DNA of 64,000 nt from contig NC_067312.1 of NCBI RefSeq assembly GCF_020740795.1, positions 64,562,905-64,626,904 on the forward strand, given 5' to 3'. The notes below the pieces were generated by a model that saw only the letters and a program-made list of their open reading frames with translations, was not told the DNA's origin and did not search any database. This DNA is from Apus apus (taxonomy: Eukaryota > Chordata > Aves > Apodiformes > Apodidae). The position numbers were made by a program, and so were the translations under genes. Every line of letters starts with the position of its first letter. The stretch's first letter is position 1. Below are positions 24,151 through 36,700 of this stretch, in pieces.

Positions 24151-26203
24151 TTTTATCTGTGTCACTGAATGAGAGTAAAAATGTTTTATCCACCATGATT
24201 TCACTTTTATTTTGCACTATGGTGATATTGTTCAATACCTGTCCCTGGAAAGCTTAATTTCCCTTCTACATCTTGTTCATCAGGCTCAACCCTACACAAT
24301 CCCAATATGCTGCTGATGAAAAGCCTCAGCTTTGCTCCTGCCACTGGCCAGTGGTGGTTGCTTGTTCTGTCCATGCTTGTTTGCAGATGTTGGTGCAGCT
24401 GTGGAGGTGATGAAAACAACTCGAGCAGACAACTGGCGCGGACAATGCCAAAATCACTTCCAGACCAAGTACGGTCAGCTCTGTTGAGATGGTGCTGAAA
24501 GCAGTGCAGGTGTGTTTATACTCGGACTGAAACCATCGCCAGCAAATAGACTGCAGCACCTGCTGCTGAGAACTGGTCCAAGGTGGGTCAGCTGAGATGA
24601 GAGTTAAGATGAGCCTGTCTGCTTATGATTGTGTGAAGGCTCAAGTCATTTTACTGCTCAGAAATGCAGTGAAGGATTGTTTCCAGTGCTGATTGTTGGT
24701 TGTTTACTGCAGACAGTGTTTTTACAAACAGCTTGTGATGTGTTGTTTTCAAAGCACCTTGCTCTACTTAAAGTTTGCAGACATTATTTCTTGTTGTGCC
24801 TTTCTAGTTCATCAACCATGTACCATTTTCTTTTATGACACTAGCAAAACTCAGTCAAGCAACTCGGGGCAACAGAGCTGCTTTACAGAAGTAGACATTT
24901 GTGATGCGAGAGCCTTATAATTTCCTTTTTGTCTAAAGAAGGGCTACTTGGAACACTTACTTGTTGTATTCAATGGATGAAACCACAATACTACACCAAA
25001 TATACTAAAATCTTGCTTTTTTCCTCCACATATGTAGTTTCAAAGAGCAGTATTTGCATGCATTCAGAAGGCATCACTCAGAACACTGAACACATATCAT
25101 TGAACTGGTTTTCAGCAGGAAAGGAATGGCTAAATGGATCAGGACCTCACTTTCCATTTTTTTCCACTGCCTATAAGCAAATGCATTATGGGATTGTATT
25201 TTATTTTTTTTTAATGGGAGGTACAGTACACTCTGTATTTAGTAGCCTATTTCATAGCCCAAATCAGAACTAGTATTTCTATCGTGCCTGTTGAATAAAT
25301 ATCTCTGGAACTTTTGCTAGCATCATGTAAACAAATCTTTTGCTGTTTTCAAGCAAGTTGGTCAATTTCTATTTCACCAAGGCCTTTACATAAAAACAGA
25401 TATAGAAACTGACTGTATCATTAAAAGTATGTAATTCACTCTTCTACTGTTAAGAAGAGGCATTCTTCACCAGAGAGAGCCATTATTTTCATCCAGTGAA
25501 ATTTGGACTTGAATTTATTTATTCAGTAACAGCAAAAGCACTAGAAAAGATGATCTCTGTGAGTAAAGAATCAATTAGTCAGACCAGCAGGACCTTCATG
25601 GTAGGATAGTTCAAAAGAACACTCTAAAAGCGTAACATATTATATTAATATAGATTTTTCTTCAGTAAGAAGCAAATGCTAGGAATTCTTGGCCTCAACT
25701 TTGTATTTATTGAAGAAACTATCTGATTTTTTTGTCTTCAGTGAAGCTGGGGACACATTTTCAACTTAGGAACCTCAGTCTCATAGGAAGCCAGTAATGT
25801 CCAGGCTTCCAAAGCCTATGATGTTTTCAAAACATGACTCATGTTCCTATGAAAATAGTGAAAATTTTATACACTGGTTTATTTAAGTACTCTTAAGGAT
25901 TCATTTTTCATCTTCCATACTTTGAGACTGCTCAGTCTGAGACCATAATTAAAATGCTTGTAGAGAATATACATGCTACCATCAATGTGGCTGTACAATG
26001 CATTATTAAGTCTTCAGATTTCTTGAGTATTCATTCACATGGTTGCCTCTGGAACCAGGGAATTTTCTCAGGGAAGTTCACACCAGTATCCATGAAAGCA
26101 AGATCTGATCCAGTCAGGATCATTTCACTACGCATTTTAAAAAAACACTTTTTAAACTTTTTAAAATACATTAAATACATTTTAAGAGAAGATGTACTTA
26201 GGA

Positions 26204-26221
26204 TTTTTTTTTTTTTTTTTT
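26204..26221 (+). repeat. poly-T run (18 nt)
   Basis: Uninterrupted T18 in an AT-rich part of the intron; no element boundary identified next to it. Confidence 0.9.
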
Positions 26222-27764
26222 AACAAAGCCACAGATATCACTTGGAAAATTCCATGGTTGTTGTGAATCTGAGTCATGTTTTTTTGGTTGGGGATAAAAC
26301 CAATTTAGAATGATATGGCTCATGCTTTAGAAATTTTGTTTTTGCTCTCAACAGATGGGCCATATGGAAAAATGTGAACTTGCTACTGAGGCAGAAATAT
26401 GAAGAGCAAGTACCATATTTCAAGCATTCTGCTTCCACAAGCATGTTCTGGGGAAGATTTATTTTCTCAGAACAATGAAGGCAATGTGTACTGGTTATAT
26501 ACTTATTTTAATTAACACTGGAATGCAAGAATTAAAAGTAGACATCTGTATTTTTAATGAAATAAGAAGAGAACTGTATTTTGCCTCTTCAGTTTTCTAG
26601 TTCATCCACTTTCAAATACTCATACTTTTGTTTCTTACTTAGCTGTATTGCGTCCTGTTTTGCTATGCAACATAAAGGGCATAGGTTGCCCTGACTGTCC
26701 TCAGGGTAAGAATCCTTTTCCAGTGCTTTAGTGTAACTGAGATACGCCCTCTCTGATTTTACAGTTGTGATGCTTTTTCCAAATGGGTCTTGGGCCACCC
26801 AGAGAGAGGCACATGTGCCAACTTTGGGAATTGCCATTTCTTTCAACTCCTGCCTCAGAATTAAAGGTTATTTATTGTCCACGAGAGTGAAAAAAAATCC
26901 CCAATTCATTCAAGTGTCTCCAAGACATTTAATTAAAAACTTAGCCAATCTGTAGCATCAAAGAACAAACACAGTCAGGTCTCTGAACTTTAGTAAAAAC
27001 AAAAGTCCCCATACCAGTGAAAACGGGATGCCTCTGAAACTGTCAAGACAACGCTTATTATTAGCAAGTCTGCTAGATGCTCAGGTCTGCTGCCTTTAAC
27101 TTTCTGAGCAGTGTTTGGATAGGAAGTTAAAACAGGCAGGTTGGCTCTCATACATGCCCTGGAGAGTAATAGCAAACTGCTCATCTTGTACTGCTGGCTT
27201 ATAATGATCATGTAAATTTAACACAAATCTTTCTCTCTCTCTCAAAAAAAAAGAATCAAGCCCAGCAGAACCAGTAACTTTTCCATATTCACTTTAGCTA
27301 AAAATTATTCTAAAATCAATGAAATATTCATCACTTTCAGCAACAGTGCGATCTGTGAAAAAACAGACCAAAACAAAGCTCATGAAGTGCAGGTACATAT
27401 CATTCTACCAAAAAAAGAAAACACAAATAAAGCAGAACATTGTGGCATTGGGTGTTTCTGGGGTTTTGTGTTTGTTTTGCTTATTAACAGCAGAGACAAG
27501 CAGTCTGTGCCTTCCTGGCCGAATGAAAGCATCATAGACCTTCATCTAACTAACCCACCAGAGTCATCTTTACAATTAGTGTTGTTTGATTTTTTGTCAT
27601 GAAAGACTGAAAAATCTATGCAGTTACAGCAGATGCGGGTCTTTACTGACCACTGTCACTGTCTGAAAAAAACCCATACCCTCACAAGTGGCCCTTTTCT
27701 GCTCAGCTCTGCTAGGTCCCATGGATGTTTCCCAAGATATAAATGCAGAGCTCCCTCTCAAGCC

Positions 27765-27855
27765 AGAGAGATGAAGTGACCAGTTCAAGTCCAGAGGTAA
27801 GTGCTACATCATATGCTACTAGGCAGGAGGTGAACTCCAGTGCTGTAGCTCTTCA
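27765..27855 (-). repeat. possible MIR-like SINE remnant
   Basis: The run AGAGAGATGAAGTGACCAGT, followed by TCAAGTCC and later AGGAGGTGAACTCCAG, follows the order of the antisense MIR core (aagtgacttgcccaaggtc ... cagagctgggattc). It is heavily diverged and the call rests on memory of the consensus. Confidence 0.3.
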
Positions 27856-28506
27856 TGGATGCTCCCCAACATAAGTGGCTTCTGCAAAAACCTGATACAG
27901 CACAGGTCAGGACTTGAGAAAGGTGCACAAGCACACCTTTAAAATTAAACTTACACTTACAAGACTTCTTCAATCAAGATCCTCACACAAAATAGTAACC
28001 TCCACATATTACCATGATGTTAATTTTTTAAATTAAATTAAACACAATAGCAAAAACTCCAGTTGTGATCCGATTTCATCAGAAAGTGTTCAGTTACTAC
28101 AGCAGACAATAAAAATTACCAGTTTGTCCTCGATAAATGGTACTTATCCAATGCATTTATCCACACAGCTTTTCTTGCTATTTGTAGTGTATATAGTTCA
28201 CAGTATCTGTGTCATGATTTGTAACGTAAGGCTCAAATTGTGTTACTTCATGCCATGTAAACATCAATGGGGCTTGCTGTGCCCTTATCATATGGGGGGG
28301 ATGTCCCAGTTAGCCTCTGTTATGTCTCATATATAGAAGACAGAGGTCATTCTTGGTAGGTTATTTCACTTCCACATACTTAAAAATGAAGACGTATCTA
28401 ATGCTGCAGTACAGGAGAAGAAATAAATTGTTCAGGTGCTCCTTTAAAGAAAAAGCATTTCTGGAACTTGGTGGCTCCATCAAAGTAAGCAAATAGGATT
28501 TCTTAC

Positions 28507-28636
28507 CTGCACAGGTATCTGGGCGGGTTTGGGAGGTCTTTAACCATGTAACACTCTCCCCCATTTACACAGAAGGCTTTCTGCTTTATGTCACATTTTG
28601 TGAGATGACTTGTCCCAGTTGTAGATGTGGAAGTGG
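28507..28636 (-). CDS. NRG1: NRG1 exon: common N-terminal part of EGF domain
   Basis: This exon is shared by all EGF-containing neuregulin-1 isoforms. It encodes a Ser/Thr-rich lead-in (TSTSTTGTSHLTKC) and the first four EGF cysteines, at residues 14, 22, 28 and 42 of its 42 full codons. Their spacing is C-X7-C-X5-C-X13-C. The NGGEC and NPPRYLC motifs are typical. The exon starts with CC after an acceptor ending TTTTCCAG and ends in AG before GTAAGA, length 130 nt. Entry and exit phases fit the alpha and beta exons, which each begin with G and complete an Arg codon (AG|G). Human NRG1 has Lys there. Retaining the following intron would give an immediate TAA. The Ser/Thr-rich lead-in is a likely O-glycosylated stalk. 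Confidence 0.97.
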
Positions 28637-31526
28637 CTGGAAAAGACAAGCGTGACAATATGGATCAGAATGGCTTAGATTTTTCTTCCTGAGTGGCAAG
28701 GGTTTTTGAGGGAAGAATTATGGCCAGGGAGGATCTGGCAAGTCCTTTGATCTCTCTATCTGCTGCCACCACAAGCACTAATTACCTGACCCAGTATTTT
28801 GTTGATCGACACAGGGAGGGAAATTTAAATGCATACCTCAGAGATACACTACCCCACAGCCAGTCAGAGAAGACGGTAGGATTTCACCAGCCCTATCTAT
28901 CAAGTGACCTTAAATTTCTGCAACATTCATCTGTGTTTCAGTAAAAATGTGTAATTTATGTACAGTTACTTAAATTGCATTAATTGCATTCAAGTGATTG
29001 CGGGGTGTGAAAGTCATTACAGACTGCAGATATAGTGCCCAGTAAAATGAGGCCCTTGATGAGGTTTCTTCCTGGCATTGCCTTGAAGTAGGTATTTCTC
29101 AGTGGAGCTTAACCTGAGGCCTCGTGCTGAGCCAGCCCCTTGGGACTGAACCCCTCGATCCAGCCACTGCCTTTTCCTCAGGGAGATGGTGACTGGCTGC
29201 ATACTGAATGCCTCCTTCTCTGCTCATAGGCAAGAGCTGTGACTGCTCTGGTTTGACTCTGACTCCCGAGGGAGAGAGAGGACAGGGAGACTGGAGTCAC
29301 TGTCCCTTCCTGTTGCATATATGCTTGCTACCCTTGTGTCCACCAGAGTCTTTGATACAGAGTCCAGCCTAGCATCTCCTGCAAACAGCCTCATCTGCAT
29401 GAAGTTTTAACAATTTTGGGCTACAAATGCTGCTAGACACCATTATGTGTCTAAATAGCTATTAAATTGAAGTACCACTGAGCCTGCAGTTTCTTAGCTT
29501 GCTCCCTGCTGTATTTAGGAAATACCTGGAGAAGGTAGGACCAGGCTTTAGTTAGCAACCTTTAATGCGACGGTCAGGGTAGGATGAGAAATCCCAGCCT
29601 TAGGATTTGCCCATGCCGTGCCTGCCAAGGAAATGATAGCACCCTAACCAAAAGCAGCAGTGCTGTGGGAGAGCCAGTGCTCTGTCAGACCTAAGTCAAA
29701 TATGTAGGTGCCGGGCTGCACTGCAGACCCAAAATACAGTACTTAGTTGCCCCCTGGTTTGCATAAGTTTTGGTCTAAATTCTGTCAAAACAGAGTAGGC
29801 ATGCTTGAATCCTGGACACCAGTCAGTACTCAGCTCAGGAACCATGCCACTGATTAACTGTTTGACTTCTGGCAATTCACTCAGGTCATTAATTTCATTT
29901 GATTCTACCTGCCTAAAACTGAATTGTTTAGTTGTAACCTCTCAATCTTTAGTTGTGAGCTCTACCCTGCTCACAGTAAGCAGCCCAACTTATCCTCAGA
30001 ATGGGTGGGACAGTGGCTGCAAAGCAAGCTTAAGCTCTTGAGAATATGCCCCTGATTTTTTACATGGCTAAACTAACTGAAGTGACTCATCTGTCATCTG
30101 TAAAGACTGGGGAAGATACCTGCATGGTTTTTGTTTGGCCATCTACAGACATACAGAAGTAAGAAATGTTGTTACAGTGCTGAACAAATCCCATTATTTT
30201 TGTTTCTGAAAGATAGCTTCTACTCTGAGGTGCAACAATGCTTTTATCTACTGACTGATTCCACTGGAGTTGACTAGAAAGCTACAAGCAGTTACACAAA
30301 GGCTGCCTGACTTTCAAAGCCATTTCTAACACTAAGTCATCCAAGGGGCATATTTATAGTAGGCAATGTGTGATGTTCTACATTTGCTGCACACACTGAT
30401 TACAAAGAAAACATGTTTTTAGCAGATCTGCTATCAACAAATACTACTTAAACATTTCAAGTTCCTCTTTCTGAGAATAAGGATTAAGTAGTCCCTGTCA
30501 CATTTTATTTTCATGTGTTTCCCATCATCTTCCAAGTAAAAGTGCATTTTTAGCACTAAGCACTTGGAAAAATGGGCCACCTTGACTAGCAGCATTTTCA
30601 GAGTGGCTTTAGCTGTTATGTTTCAATGAGACATGAGATAGTGACTGGGATGTTTAAGTCTCCCCTTTTACTCCATCAAAATCTCATCCGCCTGTACAGC
30701 TGATGTCTCTCATACTCCTTCTTTCTTTTGCCATTTATCACCAGCACAACTGCTTCTTTCTCTTTCTTCCATGATGCCTTGCTTGCATGGGGTGCCCTCC
30801 TCTGACGGGCCAGGAAAAGCCCTCTGTGACCTCTTCCAAAACTCAGGCTCCCTCCGGTTACTTTCTCACTGCTGCACCCATCCATTGTGTCACATGTCCC
30901 CAGATCCTGGTCTTGACTGGGGTCTCTAAGTGCTAATGAAACGCAAACATGGAATACTAATTCCTCAAAATAACACATTCCTTTGTCTTGCCCCCTCAAA
31001 GCATGATTTGTAACCTCTCAGACCAGAATAAATTTATGCCTTGTCTATAGGCAGGAAAAGGGGTCATGTTTTAAGAGCAGTCTGACACTCTTTCAGCGAG
31101 CACTGGTTCAAACTGGACCCAGTGTTGATAAAAGGCTGGCAGACAGATTGCCATCAGCTCAGCAGTGAAGGGTCATCTATACTTGATGTCAGTGGGTTGG
31201 CCACCATCCCTGACATGAATCCTAGGAGGGGGAGATTTGCCTTGTGGAAGGAAGCCTGGATTATTAGCCCAAAGGAGATGCCTGACGTAGCAGGCTACAG
31301 CATACAAATCCTAAACTGTGACAAACATTGGTGAGTGAATCCCATCTACATAGCAATGCATGTTTTGAAGCCGTTGTGCGTCTTAACAGGTAAGCTCACT
31401 GTTAAGCTTATCCCTGTTGATAGCCTATCCAACATTGTGTCCTTTTACCTTATTAAAACAATACTAAAAGTGAGACAAGCACTCTGAGGTTGTCCAAGAG
31501 CTCAGAAAGCTAATGCGTTAATTTGG

Positions 31527-31545
31527 AAGGGGGTGGGGGGGGGGG
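31527..31545 (+). repeat. G-run (G5-T-G11)
   Basis: Poly-G stretch on the plus strand, C-rich on the NRG1 strand. No coding context. Confidence 0.8.
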
Positions 31546-32766
31546 AAGGAATATTATCTGTAGTGTTTCTGACAAAAAAACCCCGTTTTGCTACCCTGCT
31601 GGCTAATGGAATGTTTTAAATTGAATTATGAAGGTAGATGTAGTAGCAAGTGGCTTGTAGCTATCTATAATTGTTTCCATCACTGTGATTACTGCTTGTT
31701 CTTTAAGCAGCAGCTCAATCAAAAGCAGATCACCATGGAGTTTCAATGTGAGTTATTTCCCAGCTGATGTAAGTGAGCCTTGGATAGCAGCAATTGCTCC
31801 GAACTGATTACTAGAGATGGAAATAATCTGCAGCTCTCAGAGAATTCTAATGATATCAGGGCTTCACACGTATTTGTGAGGAGTGCCTCTAGCCACATTT
31901 TGGCACTGCATGCTCAAAACTATTGCATAAATCTTGCGCAAGAATTTTCTCTGTGTTACTGACCCCCTGGCACTGTGGTCCTAATCTGCTTGAGTTTTGT
32001 AACTCCATGGGGTGAGGGGAGGAAGTAAGTTTCCAGTGAGTTACTTCTGATATTAGTTTTACTTTGCAAAGGATGCATAGTTTTAATGGCATATGGCCAG
32101 TATTCAGTGTATACACTGTAAGTCTATTTTGCAAATTAAACACAAGAAATACTAACTATGGTGCTGGGTTTCACTTAAAGCCACATAATGGAAGAAATGT
32201 GGTGTTTGGGAGCAGGAGTTTGTCAGAGCTCATTTCATATAACCCATAACTAGCCCCAAAACACTGCCTTTACATGCATCTGTAGCAGACATGGGCTTGG
32301 AGGATGTACAGCAGGAATGACTGGTAGTGGTGAAATAAACCATAGCTGTAGACCACATATCTGTGTGTTGTTCTTCATTCACCTAGTGAAAACTCATACC
32401 TCCTTTACTTTATGTAATGTTTTCTTCAGCCATACAAGCATAAGATAGAAAAGCTGGTTTGCTCTATAGCCCTATACCAACTCCCTGGCTTACTGAAAGG
32501 ACTAGAATACATGCTGTAATGAAATTTGAAAATACCATGCATGAGATAACATCTGAAAACAATACATACTCTACCTTTTTCTTTTTATTTTTTTTCTGAA
32601 CATAAATGTAGAAAAATCTCCACATCACCACCATCACCACACTTTAAAAAGCCATTAATAAGAGGAGTTATCGCATCTTTCAAAAACTACTCTTTAAAAC
32701 ATCAATTATCACTGTAAAACTACCTTAGGGCCATTTCTTATCAAGCAGACACAACTTCATGCTTAC

Positions 32767-32793
32767 CTGGGGAATCTCTGACCCTTTTTTGTC
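32767..32793 (-). other. candidate cryptic or unannotated 27-nt microexon
   Basis: On the minus strand a 27-nt block, GACAAAAAAGGGTCAGAGAT then TCCCCAG, is bordered by an acceptor (TTTTTCTGTTTCAG) and a near-consensus donor (CAG|GTAAGC). A GCATG, the Rbfox motif core, lies in the donor flank (GTAAGCATG). The length is a multiple of three. In the phase required by the EGF exon it reads (N)GA CAA AAA AGG GTC AGA GAT TCC CCA G. The first codon would be TGA if the upstream exon ends in T. I do not know an NRG1 exon of this sequence; it may be a poison exon or simply a good chance match. Confidence 0.3.
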
Positions 32794-33534
32794 CTGAAAC
32801 AGAAAAATGCATTCTCTTTCTTTCTCTTGCTTTCCAAAAAACCCTCTGAGGTAAGGTGCCTATAGCAGCAGAGTTCAGCCTGCACAGGTGAGGCAGTCTG
32901 CTGAGAGAAGCCCTAAAGGAACTCTGAGTAAAAAACTGAGAGGGAACGGCTGTGCAACCTAAACAGAATAATATCCACGACTCTTTGAATTGAGTTTCTG
33001 CAAAGCTGTTGTAAAACCAGAGGACATGCCCAAAGTCATGCAGGGTGACTACTGAGATACTTATGGCTCAGTGGAGACAAAGTCAAATGGTAGCTGCTGC
33101 ACAAAAGAAAGTTTGCCATTCTCACTGGAAGGTCACTAACTGGAAGGATGTAAATATGTCACCTTATTGGACTACAGGTGGAGACTTTTCCATCTTCTTT
33201 TGTGAACAAAAAAGAGTAAATTACTGTGGAGTAACAGAACAAATACGTCTGCTTATCACTGTTTTCTGAGACTAAAGCATGATCAAAGGCTACCTACATC
33301 TCATGCTACTGGAAAAGGAAGGGAACTCCATGGAGAAATGGAGGGACAGTGGGAGAGAAGAAAGGGGAGAGCACAAAAGTGAGCTTTGGAGTAAGGAAGT
33401 GTGTGCCCCCAGAAGAAAGTAAACTTTACAAACTTGGATTCCCTCACCTGAAACTCTTTAAAAGCACAATCCAGTTCCCTCTTGACTTGCTGACAGGCAA
33501 CTTAAGGATGTCCAGCCCTGTTCTGAAGGGTAGA

Positions 33535-33700
33535 TTGATCTCCCATGTAACCCTGGCTGTAGCACTTAATCCCTCTATGTCTTAGTTAAACCATCTACAT
33601 TTTCTTCCCCCTGAGTACTGAGCCTTTACAACTCACTCTGACTTCCCCAATAAACCTGACTTGTAAAGTACTTGTGACTGTAGAGAACCTTGGAATTTCT
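33535..33700 (+). repeat. MIR-like SINE remnant
   Basis: The order of short matches follows the MIR consensus: TGTAACCCTGGCTGTAGCAC, TTAATCCCTCTATGTCTTAG, ACCATCTACATTTTC, then AAAGTACTTGTGACTGTAGA before ACCTTGG. The last part is like the 'aaagcgctttgagatccttgg' end of MIR. It is old and diverged, consistent with an ancient amniote SINE. Confidence 0.45.
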
Positions 33701-36700
33701 GTACTGCACTGAATGAGGAAAAATGCTGGTTCTAGCATAACTGTGGGCAGCAAGAACTATATGGATGCCTTCAAGAAGAGAAGCCAAACCCTTAAACAGC
33801 CCCTCTCTAAACAGACAAGAATTTCCGTATTATCAAGTATGTACAAAGACATGTTCCATGCCCTTCATACTTACTGGTTCCAGAGCTGAAACTGCATCCA
33901 TGTTATGCTGAACATACCAAAGGTTTTTAAAAAACCTACCAACACTTACAAATAACCTCAGAGAAAAAAAATCCCAAATTTCTATAGGAGGTAGGTATTT
34001 ATGGTCTATGTTATGGGGCTGCTCAGAGTTTTTCACATTGGTTTGGTGATGTAATATGCTAAACTGGCTGTTCAATCTAATTATAATTTTTTTCAGCCTC
34101 TGTCTTCACAAATAACATGCAGTGTAGCAGGTTCCTAGGACTTTCACAGGAGATTATTTAATAAGCATGATGTTTTGCCAGCAGCTGGAATTAAGTGCTT
34201 ACGAGTTAGTGGAATTAGTCTCTGGCCCTAAGACAATGACTTCTCACTTTGGCACTATCTCTATGAAGATCAGGGCCAGTGAGAAGGAAACAGGAAATCG
34301 CTGGGTCTGCAAGATAGAAACTTCAGGAAAGATTGAGAGCACATAAACTCTTGCTGAACCAAAGCAGTGTGTCCCTCTTCTCCCTACCACATGGACTCAG
34401 TGGTAGTTTCCCCTCAGGAATCCAACCTTAGCAAAGCAAAGGAAAGCAAAAAAAGGAAAAGAAAAACAAAAGACAGACGCTTCAGCTCGCTGCACCACCC
34501 GATCGCTTCCTCCCTGATAGGCCAACAGACTGACCCAGTTGGCAGGCGTGTGACTGTGAGACCTGCACAGCATCTGGCTCACCACAGAGGGTCGAGAGGT
34601 GACACATGCTAAAGGCGTCTCGACCAGGAACAACTTTGTTTGCTTCATTTAACTTTGGGATGGGAGGAAAGATGGGCAGAGACACACAGCTCATGGTTTG
34701 TTAGTAAGGAAATGCAATTACTGCTTGCAAACTCTAGTTTTCAGAAAATAAGGGGCAACATGGTGGCAGAAGAGTGCAAGGGTACATATAGAGACCTGGT
34801 TGAAACTGGACTTTGAGACAAGATGTACTTTCCTATTGCCACAAAAGATGTCAGCTTTCACTTTAGGGTGATGTGATAAGCGTCTGCAAAATGTCTGCAA
34901 GGCCTTTAGAAAACACTGCCCACCTGGTGAGGGGAGACTTGAATGGCAAAACACACGGCAGTGACAGGCCAGAGGGTCCCAAGAGGAAAAATATGTGTGT
35001 GGTGAGGAGAGGAAGAAAGAAAAAAAAAACCAAAAAAAACAACAAAGAAAGAAAGGGGTCAGAGAGGAAATATGCATAGACAGAACGAGTGCAGGAAAAA
35101 CAGATCTAAGCCCAGGAATACTGAACTGACAGCAAGATAGGGAAGTGCCTTTTCTATTGAGGGACTCTCAAACAACCTTGAAAAAGTCAGGAATGGGTGT
35201 GAAGGTCTGAAAACTTATAGGCTTTAGATTAAAGCAGACAGTGGATAAGAAACTGCATGCAATTGCCATGATACAGTGAACTTTACCCTATGTGGAGTCC
35301 TTTGCTGCTTTGAAGAACATGCCACCATGTGGAAAAGCCTGGGTGGCCAGATAAACTGTAGGAAAGCATTCCTTGCTTCAGAGGCTGTACCCTGACCTTT
35401 TCCATGCTTGCTGTGCAGCAAGGCAAGGTAAATAATGCATTGGGCTGGAAATTTGAAACAGAGGTAGAGCCCATTCAAAACAACCTGTGATGCATTTGAT
35501 AAAATGTGCTCCATCGCAGGGGACCTTATTCCTATGTGTCTCACAGAGTTCTGGAAGTTTGCCTAGATGGATATGTAGTCATGCTGACCTAACTCTTTCC
35601 TTATCACACTGAGTATTGAAACACTTCTATCCCATTATAACAGGGTCAGTCAAAACCTGTTCTTGTTGCTCTTTCCCCTGAAGGATTCTTCTTATTAATT
35701 CCAAATATCCAATTATACTTCTGCAGATAAGTGTAAAATCTCTTCAGTTCTTTAGTGCTATCTGCTCACAGACGTGCAGGGATACTACTCAGCAGCTTAT
35801 GAAAGGAAGCATGCAATCTTTCTGTTAGAAATGTTTCATATAAAGTCAACATGATAATCCTTGTTGGGAAACCTACTTCAGGAAAGCATTTCCACAAGAA
35901 CATACTTAAAACTAAGCACATAAGCCCCTACAAATTCAAGACGTAACTCAAGTACCTTTCTAATTTATAGCCATATTCACTTCCATGGTGTCTTTAACAA
36001 AGTTTTTCAAAGTAGAACGTATTTCAGCACAGGGCCTTAAGTGTTTAGCCTTGTTGAAAGCCAAACGTGCCCACGGAAATATCCCATGCTAGATGATTTT
36101 GAAGAGGAAGCTATTCTACAACCTTCCCTTCCATAATTCTAAATTTCCAGTCCAGGATTCCTGAGCATTAATTAATCTCTATGGCATACTCTGCAGTGAC
36201 AAACATTTAGTAGTGTACTAGTTTCACAATGAAACAAGCTTTCACTGATTTTGAAGCATATCTTCAAAGTCATTAAAGGCATGTTCTTTCCCTCCAGCCC
36301 CATCCCCAAAGCACAGAAGACTATCTTGTTACTTTCCCAGTGGCCTTCTGCTTCATGGGGGAGGCCATGAGAAGAAGCCACTGGAAATCTGAGGCATTAA
36401 AGGGATGTACTGGCCCTGAGGCAATTACAGTTCAGTCTGCTTAACCAGCCTGAGGTCCCTGGGTGGTGAAGAAAGGCAGAGCAGCAGAGAGTGGCTCTTC
36501 CCATGAATGGTGGCTCCTGGGACACCCTTGGAAACACAGACTTGTACTACACCTCCATTTCTGAGTCAAAGATTTGGCAAAGGCAACTTCTCTCAGAAAA
36601 CTCTAAGGATTGTTCACAGGTTGCCAAGTATCTCCTTGATACCTATGTTAAGAAAGCATTACATGAAAGGACCCCCAGTAAGGTACAGGAGGGAAGTAAA

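Larger units (their letters stand above)
22531..28506 (-). other. NRG1: NRG1 intron between common EGF exon and alpha exon
   Basis: Donor GTAAGA at 28506, acceptor CTTTAG at 22531. It contains a pair of small hairpin repeats at 24111-24150, a T18 run at 26204-26221 and a possible old MIR-like piece at about 27765-27855. No exon recognised. Confidence 0.85.
1600..28636 (-). other. NRG1: NRG1 gene, 3' half (EGF domain to 3'UTR)
   Basis: Neuregulin-1 is a membrane-anchored EGF-family growth factor. Its shed EGF domain activates ErbB3 and ErbB4 in nerve, glia, heart and muscle. Nine coding exons are visible on the minus strand, all with GT-AG borders and matching phases. Their translations carry the NRG1 EGF domain, transmembrane segment and long cytoplasmic tail ending DPIAV. 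Exon sizes (130, 68/59, 24, 103, 127, 131, 204, 652 nt) fit the sizes I recall for mammalian NRG1. Start codon, Ig-like, spacer and cysteine-rich exons are absent, so the gene continues past the right edge and isoform type (I, II or III) cannot be told. The gene call is very secure. The 3' limit is the least certain part. Confidence 0.97.

Noticed and set aside
29850..30125. Weak MIR-like phrases ('ttctggcaattcactcaggtc', 'catctgtaaagactggggaagatacc')
   Set aside because: Matches are short and separated by sequence that does not fit, so not called as a repeat.
33010..33060. Phrase 'gaggacatgcccaaagtcatgcag' resembling antisense MIR
   Set aside because: Only one short phrase fits; no supporting flanks.
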